Part shown: positions 26,329 through 34,822 of the stretch, piece by piece
Position numbering within the stretch: position 1 is the stretch's first letter
How the letters are laid out: the number at the start of each line of letters is the position of its first letter
Assembly: GCA_005798825.1 (NCBI GenBank)
Contig: SYIL01000037.1
Coordinates: 1-44,125, forward strand
Reading direction: 5' to 3'
DNA length: 44,125 nt
Source: Bacteroidota bacterium
GTDB taxonomy: Bacteria; Bacteroidota; Bacteroidia; NS11-12g; UBA955
The notes under the pieces: model-generated
What the model saw: only the letters and a program-made list of their open reading frames with translations
Databases searched by the model: none
What the model was told of the DNA's origin: nothing
Made by a program: the position numbers and the translations under genes

Positions 26329-26672
26329 TACTATTATATTTTTAATTATCAAAAAATATGATTTAATTCCCCCATGGATTTTTCGGTTGGGGAAGAACAC
26401 CCAATATATCTGAGATATTCTTGGCAAACAAATTCTTGGCAAACAAATTCTTGGCAAACAAATTCATACAATAGAAACCATTGTTAAGCCAACCTTGCTG
26501 AACAAGCAGGTCGATTAGGGCTCACGCTCATTGGCAGTAATCACGTTTCGAGCAAATAGCAAAGAACGCGTACCCCAAACCTTTCCAATCTTAACTGAAC
26601 GATCGCAAATATTCTCGTCTACCAAAGATGTGGAAACTGCGAACCATTAAACAAAACCACAAAAGAAATCTT
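26319..26672. other. Non-coding interval with a tandem repeat
   Basis: About 350 bp between arsR and the 3' end of the TonB receptor gene hold the arsR control region and a 15-bp tandem repeat. The remaining sequence has no gene; a short minus-strand open frame there lacks a start codon. I see no transposon ends. Confidence 0.55.
26417..26461. repeat. Three tandem copies of a 15-bp unit
   Basis: ATTCTTGGCAAACAA is repeated three times without change (26417-26431, 26432-26446, 26447-26461), about 100 bp upstream of arsR. The identity of the copies suggests recent expansion. Confidence 0.9.
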
Positions 26673-29531
26673 TTAAAACGTAAAACTATAGCTCACAGTT
26701 GCCTGACGTCCATTGGTAAAACTGAATAGTACATTATCTCCATCATTGTCTATGTCAGTCCAAGCCTTAGAATCATAGCGATTGTTATTATTCAAATCTT
26801 GGTAAAAAACAGTTTTTTGCGCCAATAAATCGCCAAGAGTCAATTTAACAGTGCCCATTTTACCCCCTTTACCCAACTCTTTAGCAAACTGCAGATCCCA
26901 AATACTGCGACCAAATTCATAAATATCTGCGCCAAAAGGCTGAATTGCCTGCGCTACTCCCACATAAGCAATGCGTTGTCCAATTTTGTTAAAACTTGTA
27001 TTTATCTGCCAACCTTTGTGTTCGTAAAACAAACTCGCATTCATCACATAAGGGCTCTGACCTTGAAGTGGACGATTTGCAATGCTAGTAGATGTATTTG
27101 AAAAAGAAACGGCAGATTGAATTAAAGCAAAATTTCCATACAAAGTGAAATCTCGTAACCACTTTAAACCACGATTCAAGGTTCCCAAGTTTTTACGCAA
27201 TTCAACCTCCAACCCCACGTTGGTTGCCCGAGATTCATTGCCGTATGAAAATGTGCGAATCAATGCTTGAGAGGTTTCCAAACTAATCTCAATTGGATTC
27301 AAAATTTCTTTAAAAAAGGCCCCGAAACTAACCATATCTTGCTTGTTGGCAAATATTTCCCAGCGCAAATCTGCATTGTTGATGAATGCTCGACGCAGGT
27401 TTACATTACCCAAAACTTCTGAATTGATGCTGAAATTATAAAAAGCAAATGGCGCCATCTCACGCAACTCCGGACGGTTTACAGTCCGGTAGAAGGCAGC
27501 GCGCAAATGGCTACTCTTTGTAAGCGGTGCAATCACATTTAACGATGGTAACCAATCGATATTCACACCCAAGTCACTCATCGATTTTCCTGCCTGCCTG
27601 AAATAGTCATTGTTTAAACTTTGTGCAAAACGCTCAACCCTGATGCCGTAGATCAACTTAAGAAAATTCACTTTTCTGGCAGAGTTAAACAACGGAATGT
27701 GATTTTCAAACATGACATAACCCGCTGTTAATGCGCTTTTTCCCTCGTACAAGTCCTTATCAATGGCCGTTTTCTCTATCAGATAAATATTGGAAGCTGC
27801 TATTGCTGATGCACCCAAATCCGTTTCAGGCAAGTTAATGGAAGGCTTAAATCCACCCACAGGGGCGTATACAAACTGCCTGCTTTCAAAATCCCGATTG
27901 CGACTTTGAACAAACATACCCGTTTTAAAAATATGATGGATTTTACCACTACTATGAAAATAAGAATAATCCGTACTGGCCGAAACGTTGTTTTCTTTCA
28001 TAAAACTAAAAAACCTGCCCGTACCCGAATTAAAAAATGCATTGAATACCAATTGTCGGTCCGTTTTGTCTGGCAAAGCATATTGTGCAATCCTAAAATC
28101 AGGCACTGAACGGTATGTATTTCCAAAATTCAATACCCAGCTCAATTTGCGCTTGTCTTTTCCAAAACTATGCACCCCGTTCAATTGACTGCTCAGCAAA
28201 CGGTTATAATTTACCTGATTTGAAAACCCTTCCGAAAACATATTGTTATCGGCGTCGGTCAAACCCGAACGAGTCGTAGAACCCGCGTCAAAAGTCAAAC
28301 TCATTAAATTTCGAAAATCCAAGCGATTGTTTTTATTCAATTTCAAACTAAAATTGAGCACACCCCCATTTTGAACGTTGGTGCTTAAAATTTCATCATT
28401 GAAATATTTATAGGTATAATTGGTGCTATAATCCTTGGATACAATATTGCCCAAGCTGCGTCGCGGAGACAATGCGTAATTCCAACTTAACAAAAGCCCG
28501 GATTCCTTTTTACCCATCTTGAATGGCATTCCCAAAGAATAAGAGAAACGTGGCGCTGGCATCAAATTAATTTGCTTCAGTCGCCAATCATTATTGAATT
28601 TCAGGGTTTCCCGCGCATTCAATTCTGGATTATCAGCCTTTGATTGGGGCTCAAATTTCATGGCATGGTCCAGCGTTGGAATGGCCCTCTTTAAGGATGG
28701 TAATCCCAAATACTCAATACCGTGTAAACCAAAAGCATCTAACTGTTGAAAAGTGGTAATGCTGTTATACTGAAAACCAATAGTCGCTGTTTGGATAAAC
28801 TTTTCAGGTACACTTTTCGTGTTAATTTGAATAATTCCTCCACCAAAATCTCCAATCATATCTGGCGTTGCACTCTTTACAACCACGATATTGTCTAACA
28901 AGGCAGCTGGAATCACATCAAAAGAAAATGCCTTGCGATCGCTCTCGGTGCTCGGAAGAGGCGCACCGTTCAAATATCCGGCGTTATATCGATCAAACAT
29001 CCCACGAATATTGGCAAACTTTCCTTCTGAGATGGTTGCTCCGGGTATGCGCTTAATGGCATCAGACGTTGTACGAATGCTTGTTTTTGCAAAGTCCTCA
29101 GCGCTGATCGATTCTACCAACTGCACAGACAAGCGTTTGGTTTGAATGGCCTGAGAAACAGAATTTTCTTTGGGTTTGGCTTTAACACGAATGTCCGCAA
29201 CTTCCATTCGGGTAATTGCATTTAAAACGATATTCAAGAAAAAATCTTTCCCCTCTTCAATAAAAATAGAATCTTCCACTATCTCATACAAAGGTGATTC
29301 TATAAATACAAGGTGTGGGCCTTTGGACACAAAAAAAGAAAATTTTCCATCCACATCGGTTACGCCACTGTCACTTGTTCCGGTTACAAAAATTTTAACC
29401 CCAGACAAAGAACGACCAGATTCTGTCATTACCTGGCCGATCAAGGATCCCTGACCAGACTGGGCTCTGCCAATCTGAAAAACAAAAAATAAAAGGATTA
29501 GGGAAGAACTTTTAAAAATACTCTTTAACAC
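26673..29531 (-). CDS. TonB-dependent receptor with carboxypeptidase-like N-terminal domain
   Basis: This 952-residue outer-membrane receptor has a signal peptide (ILLFFVFQIGRAQ), then a CarboxypepD-regulatory-like beta-sandwich (about 28-110, GSLIGQVMTESGRSLSGVKI). The plug (about 130-245) has IRGMFDRYNAGYLNGAPLPS and IGDFGGGIIQI. The rest is a beta-barrel with aromatic strand ends, closing ATVSYSFTF. The start is GTG at 29531; the frame upstream has no ATG before a stop at 29598-29600. No SusD-like partner is adjacent, so it is not a classical polysaccharide pair. The ligand is unknown; the T9SS beta-helix protein at 19609 is a possible partner. Confidence 0.9.
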   Translation of the reverse strand: MLKSIFKSSSLILLFFVFQIGRAQSGQGSLIGQVMTESGRSLSGVKIFVTGTSDSGVTDVDGKFSFFVSKGPHLVFIESPLYEIVEDSIFIEEGKDFFLNIVLNAITRMEVADIRVKAKPKENSVSQAIQTKRLSVQLVESISAEDFAKTSIRTTSDAIKRIPGATISEGKFANIRGMFDRYNAGYLNGAPLPSTESDRKAFSFDVIPAALLDNIVVVKSATPDMIGDFGGGIIQINTKSVPEKFIQTATIGFQYNSITTFQQLDAFGLHGIEYLGLPSLKRAIPTLDHAMKFEPQSKADNPELNARETLKFNNDWRLKQINLMPAPRFSYSLGMPFKMGKKESGLLLSWNYALSPRRSLGNIVSKDYSTNYTYKYFNDEILSTNVQNGGVLNFSLKLNKNNRLDFRNLMSLTFDAGSTTRSGLTDADNNMFSEGFSNQVNYNRLLSSQLNGVHSFGKDKRKLSWVLNFGNTYRSVPDFRIAQYALPDKTDRQLVFNAFFNSGTGRFFSFMKENNVSASTDYSYFHSSGKIHHIFKTGMFVQSRNRDFESRQFVYAPVGGFKPSINLPETDLGASAIAASNIYLIEKTAIDKDLYEGKSALTAGYVMFENHIPLFNSARKVNFLKLIYGIRVERFAQSLNNDYFRQAGKSMSDLGVNIDWLPSLNVIAPLTKSSHLRAAFYRTVNRPELREMAPFAFYNFSINSEVLGNVNLRRAFINNADLRWEIFANKQDMVSFGAFFKEILNPIEISLETSQALIRTFSYGNESRATNVGLEVELRKNLGTLNRGLKWLRDFTLYGNFALIQSAVSFSNTSTSIANRPLQGQSPYVMNASLFYEHKGWQINTSFNKIGQRIAYVGVAQAIQPFGADIYEFGRSIWDLQFAKELGKGGKMGTVKLTLGDLLAQKTVFYQDLNNNNRYDSKAWTDIDNDGDNVLFSFTNGRQATVSYSFTF

Positions 29532-29636
29532 AAAACAAATTTGGTTGCCAAAAATTAATTTAATGTTAACTACATATTGTCTTACATTAACTTTAGATTA
29601 AAATTTTTTTTCATAACCGACTTTTAATGGACTATT

Positions 29637-31502
29637 TTATCTGATGATTAACATTGGAATGGTAATCTTATGCCTAAGCGAATCTAGGGTTGTACCAAAA
29701 ATAATGTCCTTGATACCCTTGTGTCCATGTGCCCCAAGAACCAGCAACTCAACTCCCGAAGAATTCACAATTTCTGCAATGGCCTTCGCAGGATTGCCAT
29801 AACCTAACTCTAATTTAACGGTGTAACCTTGTGCTTGAATATCACTTTTGTATTTTTCTAAATTAATTAGATCTTGTCGGCTCTCATGGTCATCGCTATT
29901 CTTACCGGCGTAGCGAGCATTCACTGTTTCAACAATGTGTATGAGGATATATTGAGCCTCTTTCTGGCCTTGCTGCAGGGCGGCAGCAATGGTTTGGTGA
30001 TCCACTTTGGAAAAATCAATGGCAATGGCAATATACAAGGGTTTTGGAGGAATTTTTAATGCCAATTCAACTGCGGTTCCATGGGGTAAAAGATTTCTTT
30101 CTTTTTGCTTATTAAAAAAAGGGAATATAAAAACATACAACAGAAGCAAAGCGAAAAAAACCAATAAAATTATAACCAATATTTCGCCTATTGACCAAAC
30201 ATTGGGAGCTTTTACCAACCAATTCATTAGTTCTTGTCCGACCAATTTTATATTTAATGCAATAATCAATATTGCGCTGACCCAAGCGATACATTTGACC
30301 TTCCAACCAATTACAAATTCTCCCATGTGAAATTTATCGGAAGTAAAATGAATCAGTGGAATTACGGCAAACCCTAATTGTAAACTAAGAACCACTTGGC
30401 TAAGAACCAAGAGTTTACCCAATGATGATTCTCCAAAATACGAGATGGTTAAAATTGCAGGGATAACTGCCAATAATCGGGTGAGCAATCTTCGCAACCA
30501 AGGACGAATTCTGAGATTCAAATATCCCTCCATAATAACCTGACCCGCCAATGTCCCAGTAACCGTTGAGCTCTGACCAGAACAAATTAACGCAACTGCA
30601 AACAAGGTTGGCGCAAGATTGCCAAATAAATTACTCAAAAGTGAATGGGCATCTTGTATTTCCGCTACCGATGTATGGCCATTGCTATGGAACGCCGATG
30701 CTGCCAAAATCAAAATAGCTGCATTGACAAAAAATGCCAAATTCAACGCAATGGTTGAATCAATAAAATTATACCGGATGGCGTCTTTAAGTCCACTTGG
30801 ATTCTTTTTTATTGCACGGGTTTGAACCAACGAAGAGTGCAAATATAAATTATGAGGCATGACTGTAGCACCAATGATTCCTATGGCAATGTACAATGCA
30901 TTGCCATGAAGAGAACTGGGAATCAGTCCATTACCTATCTCAACAAAGGAGGGGCCTACAATGACCATTTCGGCAAAAAAACAAGCCCCAACAATAAAAA
31001 TTAATGAAATGATAAAGGTTTCGAGTAGCTTAATCCCACGATTCATCAAAAAAAGCAACAACAGCGTATCGAGAACTGAGATGCATATACCCACCATTAA
31101 AGGCAATCCAAACAACAATTGAAGTCCAATAGCCATTCCAATAATCTCCGCCAAATCACAAGCCGCAATTGCAATTTCTGCCAATACATACAGGGGTATA
31201 TTGATAAAATGCGGGTAGCTATATTTCGATGCTTGGGCGAGATCTAATCCACGAACAATGCCAAGTCGGGCACTTAAACTTTGTAAAAGCAATGCCATTA
31301 AATTTGACATCAACAGCACCCAAAGGAGCTGATAGCCAAATGCACTACCTCCAGCAATATCCGTTGCCCAATTGCCAGGATCCATGTAACCGACGCTCAC
31401 CAAATAGGCTGGACCAACAAAGGCAATGAATTTTCTCCATTTATTTTTTCCGGTTGGAATCTTTACACTCGCATGAACTTCACTTAATGATTCTTCCTTC
31501 AT
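29637..31502 (-). CDS. Nramp metal transporter fused to a universal stress domain
   Basis: This 621-residue fusion has an Nramp transporter at residues 1-460 with the helix 1 motif DPGN (41-44) and helix 6 motif MPHN (215-218). The helix 6 Met is the residue that favours Mn2+/Fe2+ over Ca2+. After a polar linker, residues about 483-621 form a UspA domain with the nucleotide-binding pattern GAHGHKGIKDIIFGTT (G-2x-G-9x-G-T). This suggests that ATP or another nucleotide may modulate metal uptake. Such fusions occur in this phylum. It is divergent from pdhB, with 276 bp between. Confidence 0.92.
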   Translation of the reverse strand: MKEESLSEVHASVKIPTGKNKWRKFIAFVGPAYLVSVGYMDPGNWATDIAGGSAFGYQLLWVLLMSNLMALLLQSLSARLGIVRGLDLAQASKYSYPHFINIPLYVLAEIAIAACDLAEIIGMAIGLQLLFGLPLMVGICISVLDTLLLLFLMNRGIKLLETFIISLIFIVGACFFAEMVIVGPSFVEIGNGLIPSSLHGNALYIAIGIIGATVMPHNLYLHSSLVQTRAIKKNPSGLKDAIRYNFIDSTIALNLAFFVNAAILILAASAFHSNGHTSVAEIQDAHSLLSNLFGNLAPTLFAVALICSGQSSTVTGTLAGQVIMEGYLNLRIRPWLRRLLTRLLAVIPAILTISYFGESSLGKLLVLSQVVLSLQLGFAVIPLIHFTSDKFHMGEFVIGWKVKCIAWVSAILIIALNIKLVGQELMNWLVKAPNVWSIGEILVIILLVFFALLLLYVFIFPFFNKQKERNLLPHGTAVELALKIPPKPLYIAIAIDFSKVDHQTIAAALQQGQKEAQYILIHIVETVNARYAGKNSDDHESRQDLINLEKYKSDIQAQGYTVKLELGYGNPAKAIAEIVNSSGVELLVLGAHGHKGIKDIIFGTTLDSLRHKITIPMLIIR

Positions 31503-31751
31503 CTGTTATTGTGAAATCAATGGCAAATACTGGTTTCTGCAATTGTATATTCCAACAAACAAACATAAGTAAATACGACTACTTTTTTACGGTGAGAAAT
31601 TCTTGCCTCTGTGCACAAAAAAATTGAAAATACTTTACAGAAATTTCATTCTTTTCAGGTATTCATCAGTCCATTTGTCTCGGCGATATGCATCCTTGCA
31701 TTGGCTTGAACTGTTTGCTGAAAAATTCCCCTTTAATCGAAGCGAAAGATG

Positions 31752-31759
31752 TAATTTTG
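31752..31759 (+). promoter_or_regulatory. -7 box for pdhB
   Basis: TAATTTTG fits TAnnTTTG and lies 19 bp before the pdhB ATG. The -33 region has only an A/T-rich CTTTAA at about the right place, so the promoter is partly supported. Confidence 0.45.
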
Positions 31760-31778
31760 CGATGTAATTAACTATTTT

Positions 31779-32759
31779 ATGAGAGAAATTGCCTTGAGAG
31801 AAGCATTAAGAGAAGCCATGAACGAAGAAATGCGGAGAGATGATCGCGTATTTTTGATGGGTGAAGAAGTCGCTGAATACAATGGTGCTTATAAGGTTAG
31901 TCAAGGAATGCTCGCCGAATTTGGTGAAAAACGTGTCATTGATACCCCCATCGCAGAATTGGGTTTTGCTGGAATTGCTGTGGGTGCTGCCATGAATGGA
32001 CTCAGGCCGATTTGTGAGTTTATGACCTTTAACTTCTCATTGGTAGCCATAGACCAAGTCATCAATTCAGCAGCCAAAATAAATAGCATGAGCAATGGCC
32101 AATACACGTGTCCAATTGTTTTTCGTGGACCAACCGGCAGTGCAGGGCAATTGGCTCAGCAACACTCTCAAAATTTTGAAAATTGGTATGCAAATACCCC
32201 CGGATTGAAGGTAATAGTTCCCAGCACACCGGCGGATGCAAAGGGCTTATTAAAGAGTGCCATTCGCGATGAAAATCCGGTTATATTCATGGAAAGTGAG
32301 CAGATGTATGGTTTCAAGGGCATGGTACCCAGCGAAGAATACCTCATCCCCATTGGAAAAGCAGAAGTTGTTGTTTCCGGATCTGATGCTACCCTGGTGA
32401 GTTTTGGTAAAATGATGTTGATTTGTCACGAAGCGGTTGTAGAATTAGCCAAAGAGGGAATTTCTATTGATTTAATTGACTTGCGTACGATTCGACCCAT
32501 AGACTACGATACTGTTATTGCCAGTGTAAAAAAAACAAATCGATTGGTTATTGTCGAAGAAGCATGGCCTTTGGCGAGTATTAGTTCTGAGATCAGCCAT
32601 ATTGTTCAGCGCAGGGCATTTGACTTTCTCGATGCACCCATCCACCGCATTACCACCCAAGACACAACCCTGCCTTACGGAGCAATTTTTGTTGAGACTT
32701 TCCTCCCCAATGTAAAGCAAATTATTGAGGCGGTTAAATCGGTACTTTACCGCCCGTAA
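31779..32759 (+). CDS. pdhB: Pyruvate dehydrogenase E1 component, beta subunit
   Basis: This 326-residue transketolase-type subunit forms the E1 heterotetramer that decarboxylates pyruvate. It shows MGEEVAEYNGAYKVSQGM, whose Glu residues contact thiamine diphosphate at the subunit interface, then IDTPIAELGFAGIAVGAA, RGPTGSAGQLAQQHSQ and the C-terminal VIVEEAWPLASISSEI. No alpha subunit, E2 or E3 gene is beside it. The alpha subunit must be elsewhere. A branched-chain E1 beta is a less likely alternative. Confidence 0.9.
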   Translation: MREIALREALREAMNEEMRRDDRVFLMGEEVAEYNGAYKVSQGMLAEFGEKRVIDTPIAELGFAGIAVGAAMNGLRPICEFMTFNFSLVAIDQVINSAAKINSMSNGQYTCPIVFRGPTGSAGQLAQQHSQNFENWYANTPGLKVIVPSTPADAKGLLKSAIRDENPVIFMESEQMYGFKGMVPSEEYLIPIGKAEVVVSGSDATLVSFGKMMLICHEAVVELAKEGISIDLIDLRTIRPIDYDTVIASVKKTNRLVIVEEAWPLASISSEISHIVQRRAFDFLDAPIHRITTQDTTLPYGAIFVETFLPNVKQIIEAVKSVLYRP

Positions 32760-32891
32760 TCGCAGGGGTTTCATCTATAATTCTCAGGGTGTGACACCCC
32801 CATTGTAAACCAGCATTGGCTGATGAAATTTCCAAATGAACATTGAAACGCATTCACCGAATGCAAACCTGGATCTTCGTCAACCATCCTA

Positions 32892-33920
32892 TTAATCACA
32901 TAGAATTTTGGCATTACCGGGCGTAATTTCTCCTATAATGCTACAAAAGCTTCCTGAATCTTTACAGAGTGTCAAAATTTCCGATGCGGTTTTGGGATCT
33001 GCGGCAATGAGTAACCCGCCACTGCTTTGGGGATCCACCAACCAAGGAAAGGCTTTGGGGTCGGACAAAATAATATTTGATGAATAGGCATTCCAGTTAC
33101 GCATAGCATTGTCGGGAAGAAGGAAATCTGCAGCCAACGATTCCGCTTCTGCCAATTTTGGCATCATCTCCATGTGAATATTTGCAGATACGCCAGAGGC
33201 TTTGCACATCTCTAACAAATGACCTGCAAGGCCAAAACCTGTTATATCTGTTAGGGCATGAACCCCCTTCAATGGGCCCAATTTTTGTCCTATGTGATTG
33301 GTTTTTACCAACCACATAGTCAAGGCCTCATTTTGTTCTATACTACAAATACCCCGTTTATGGGCAGCTGAAAGCATGCCGATACCCAAAGGCTTCGTTA
33401 ATAAAAGTGTATCTCCTATTTTCGCCCCTGCATTGGTTTTTAAATGTGCAGCAGGAATCAATCCCGTAACACCTAATCCGAAAAAAGGCTCTGAACTATC
33501 AATGGTATGGCCTCCAGCCAAAGCAACACCAGCTTCTTTGCAAATAGACAAAGCGCCTTTCATTACTTCTCTTGCGATGCTTACCGCTAAGCTATCAACT
33601 GGCCAGCCCATTATTGCATTGGCCATTACCGGCCTTCCTGCCATTGCCCAAATATCACTCAATGCATTTGCCGCAGCGGCCTGACCATAGACAAAAGGAT
33701 CGTCAACCAAAGGCGTAAAAAAATCAAGCGTCTGCAACAAATATTGCCCATCGCCTAAATCGTAAACAGAACAATCATCGCTACCGTGATTGCCCCTCAT
33801 CAGTTTCGGGAAATCACCTGCATCCAGTGTTAATCCTTGTAATATTTCCTGCAATACTGCTGGTTCTATCTTGCAGCCACATCCACTGGCTTTCGAATAC
33901 TGTGTGAGTGATTTTTTCAT
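32892..33920 (-). CDS. selD: Selenide, water dikinase (selenophosphate synthase)
   Basis: This 342-residue enzyme makes selenophosphate from selenide and ATP. The active-site segment SGCGCK has Cys14 and Lys17, matching Cys17/Lys20 of E. coli SelD, so this is the cysteine form and needs no selenocysteine decoding. GNHGSDDCSVYDLGDGQYLLQTLDFF-type residues, DPFVYGQAAAANALSD and LTDITGFGLAGHLLEM are further family markers. It is convergent with pdhB. No selA, selB or selU is in the window, so the product could feed selenocysteine or tRNA 2-selenouridine synthesis. Confidence 0.95.
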   Translation of the reverse strand: MKKSLTQYSKASGCGCKIEPAVLQEILQGLTLDAGDFPKLMRGNHGSDDCSVYDLGDGQYLLQTLDFFTPLVDDPFVYGQAAAANALSDIWAMAGRPVMANAIMGWPVDSLAVSIAREVMKGALSICKEAGVALAGGHTIDSSEPFFGLGVTGLIPAAHLKTNAGAKIGDTLLLTKPLGIGMLSAAHKRGICSIEQNEALTMWLVKTNHIGQKLGPLKGVHALTDITGFGLAGHLLEMCKASGVSANIHMEMMPKLAEAESLAADFLLPDNAMRNWNAYSSNIILSDPKAFPWLVDPQSSGGLLIAADPKTASEILTLCKDSGSFCSIIGEITPGNAKILCD

Positions 33921-34012
33921 TGTTTATGCAAAAATCGCAAAAGCCCATGAAAGTTTTGGGGGATTTGCAAATAATTGGTGTTTACACAAAAAATAACTGA
34001 AATTTACAAGCC

Positions 34013-34822
34013 ATGAAAAAACGTTTTCTATTGTTGATCGGAGTAATTATTTTCTCTGGACTTGCACTAATTTGCAGTGCCTTTAAAAATGTACCCACGC
34101 TTATTCAAGGCAGAAAAATTGAAAATACATCCTATAGTCTTGGTGAAGTTCTTCAATACAGAATCCATTATGGACCTATTAACGCAGGAATCGTTACGAT
34201 GTCTGTATTGCCTAAAACACATACTATAAACGGCAAAACCGCCTATAATTTGCGCGTGGAGGGTGAAACACTCAAAAGTTTTGACTGGGCCTACAAAGTA
34301 AGGGACAAATTCGAAAGCTGGGTAGATCAAGAGTCACAAGCGCCCTTGCGGTATGCCAAAACAGTCCGTGAAAATACGTATTTCAACCAGGATGTTGCCA
34401 TTTATGACCATGAAAAGGCCACCTTACGCAACAAAAAGGGTGAACTGGAAATCCCACGATACACACAAGACATTGCTTCGGCGATTTACTACCTTCGAAA
34501 CCTCGACTATACCTCAGCCTATATAGGAAAACGATTTCCCATAGATATTTATTTAGACAACCAGATTTACAACCTCAATATTACCTTCATGGGAAAAGAA
34601 ACAATCAAAACCGATATTGGCAAAGTGCGTTGTATCAAAATTAAGCCAAAATTGGTAGTAGACCGGGTATTTAAAAATACAGATGGCATGACAGTTTGGG
34701 TAAGCGATGATGAAAATCATGTACCGCTTAGAATTAAAACTGAAATTCAAGTGGGTTCTTTGACGGTTGATTTGGTTTCATACAACAACGTGAAAAACCC
34801 TTTCACGGCATTGATTCAATAA
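34013..34822 (+). CDS. DUF3108 domain protein
   Basis: This 269-residue protein has an N-terminal hydrophobic segment (about 4-24), so it is exported or membrane-anchored. The body matches DUF3108: an opening LGEVLQYRIHYGPINAGIVTM, the central YKVRDKFESWVD and a final VWVSDDENHVPLRIKTEI. The fold is thought to be a beta-rich lipid or envelope binding module, with no firm function. It is divergent from selD by 92 bp. Its stop codon directly abuts that of murF-alr. Confidence 0.85.
   Translation: MKKRFLLLIGVIIFSGLALICSAFKNVPTLIQGRKIENTSYSLGEVLQYRIHYGPINAGIVTMSVLPKTHTINGKTAYNLRVEGETLKSFDWAYKVRDKFESWVDQESQAPLRYAKTVRENTYFNQDVAIYDHEKATLRNKKGELEIPRYTQDIASAIYYLRNLDYTSAYIGKRFPIDIYLDNQIYNLNITFMGKETIKTDIGKVRCIKIKPKLVVDRVFKNTDGMTVWVSDDENHVPLRIKTEIQVGSLTVDLVSYNNVKNPFTALIQ

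Noticed and set aside
26519-26672. Minus-strand open frame resembling a protein tail
   Set aside because: No start codon and no family resemblance; a stop lies directly upstream.
19609-29531. Genomic island carrying arsenic genes
   Set aside because: No integrase, transposase, tRNA or flanking direct repeats are visible; gene order alone does not show transfer.
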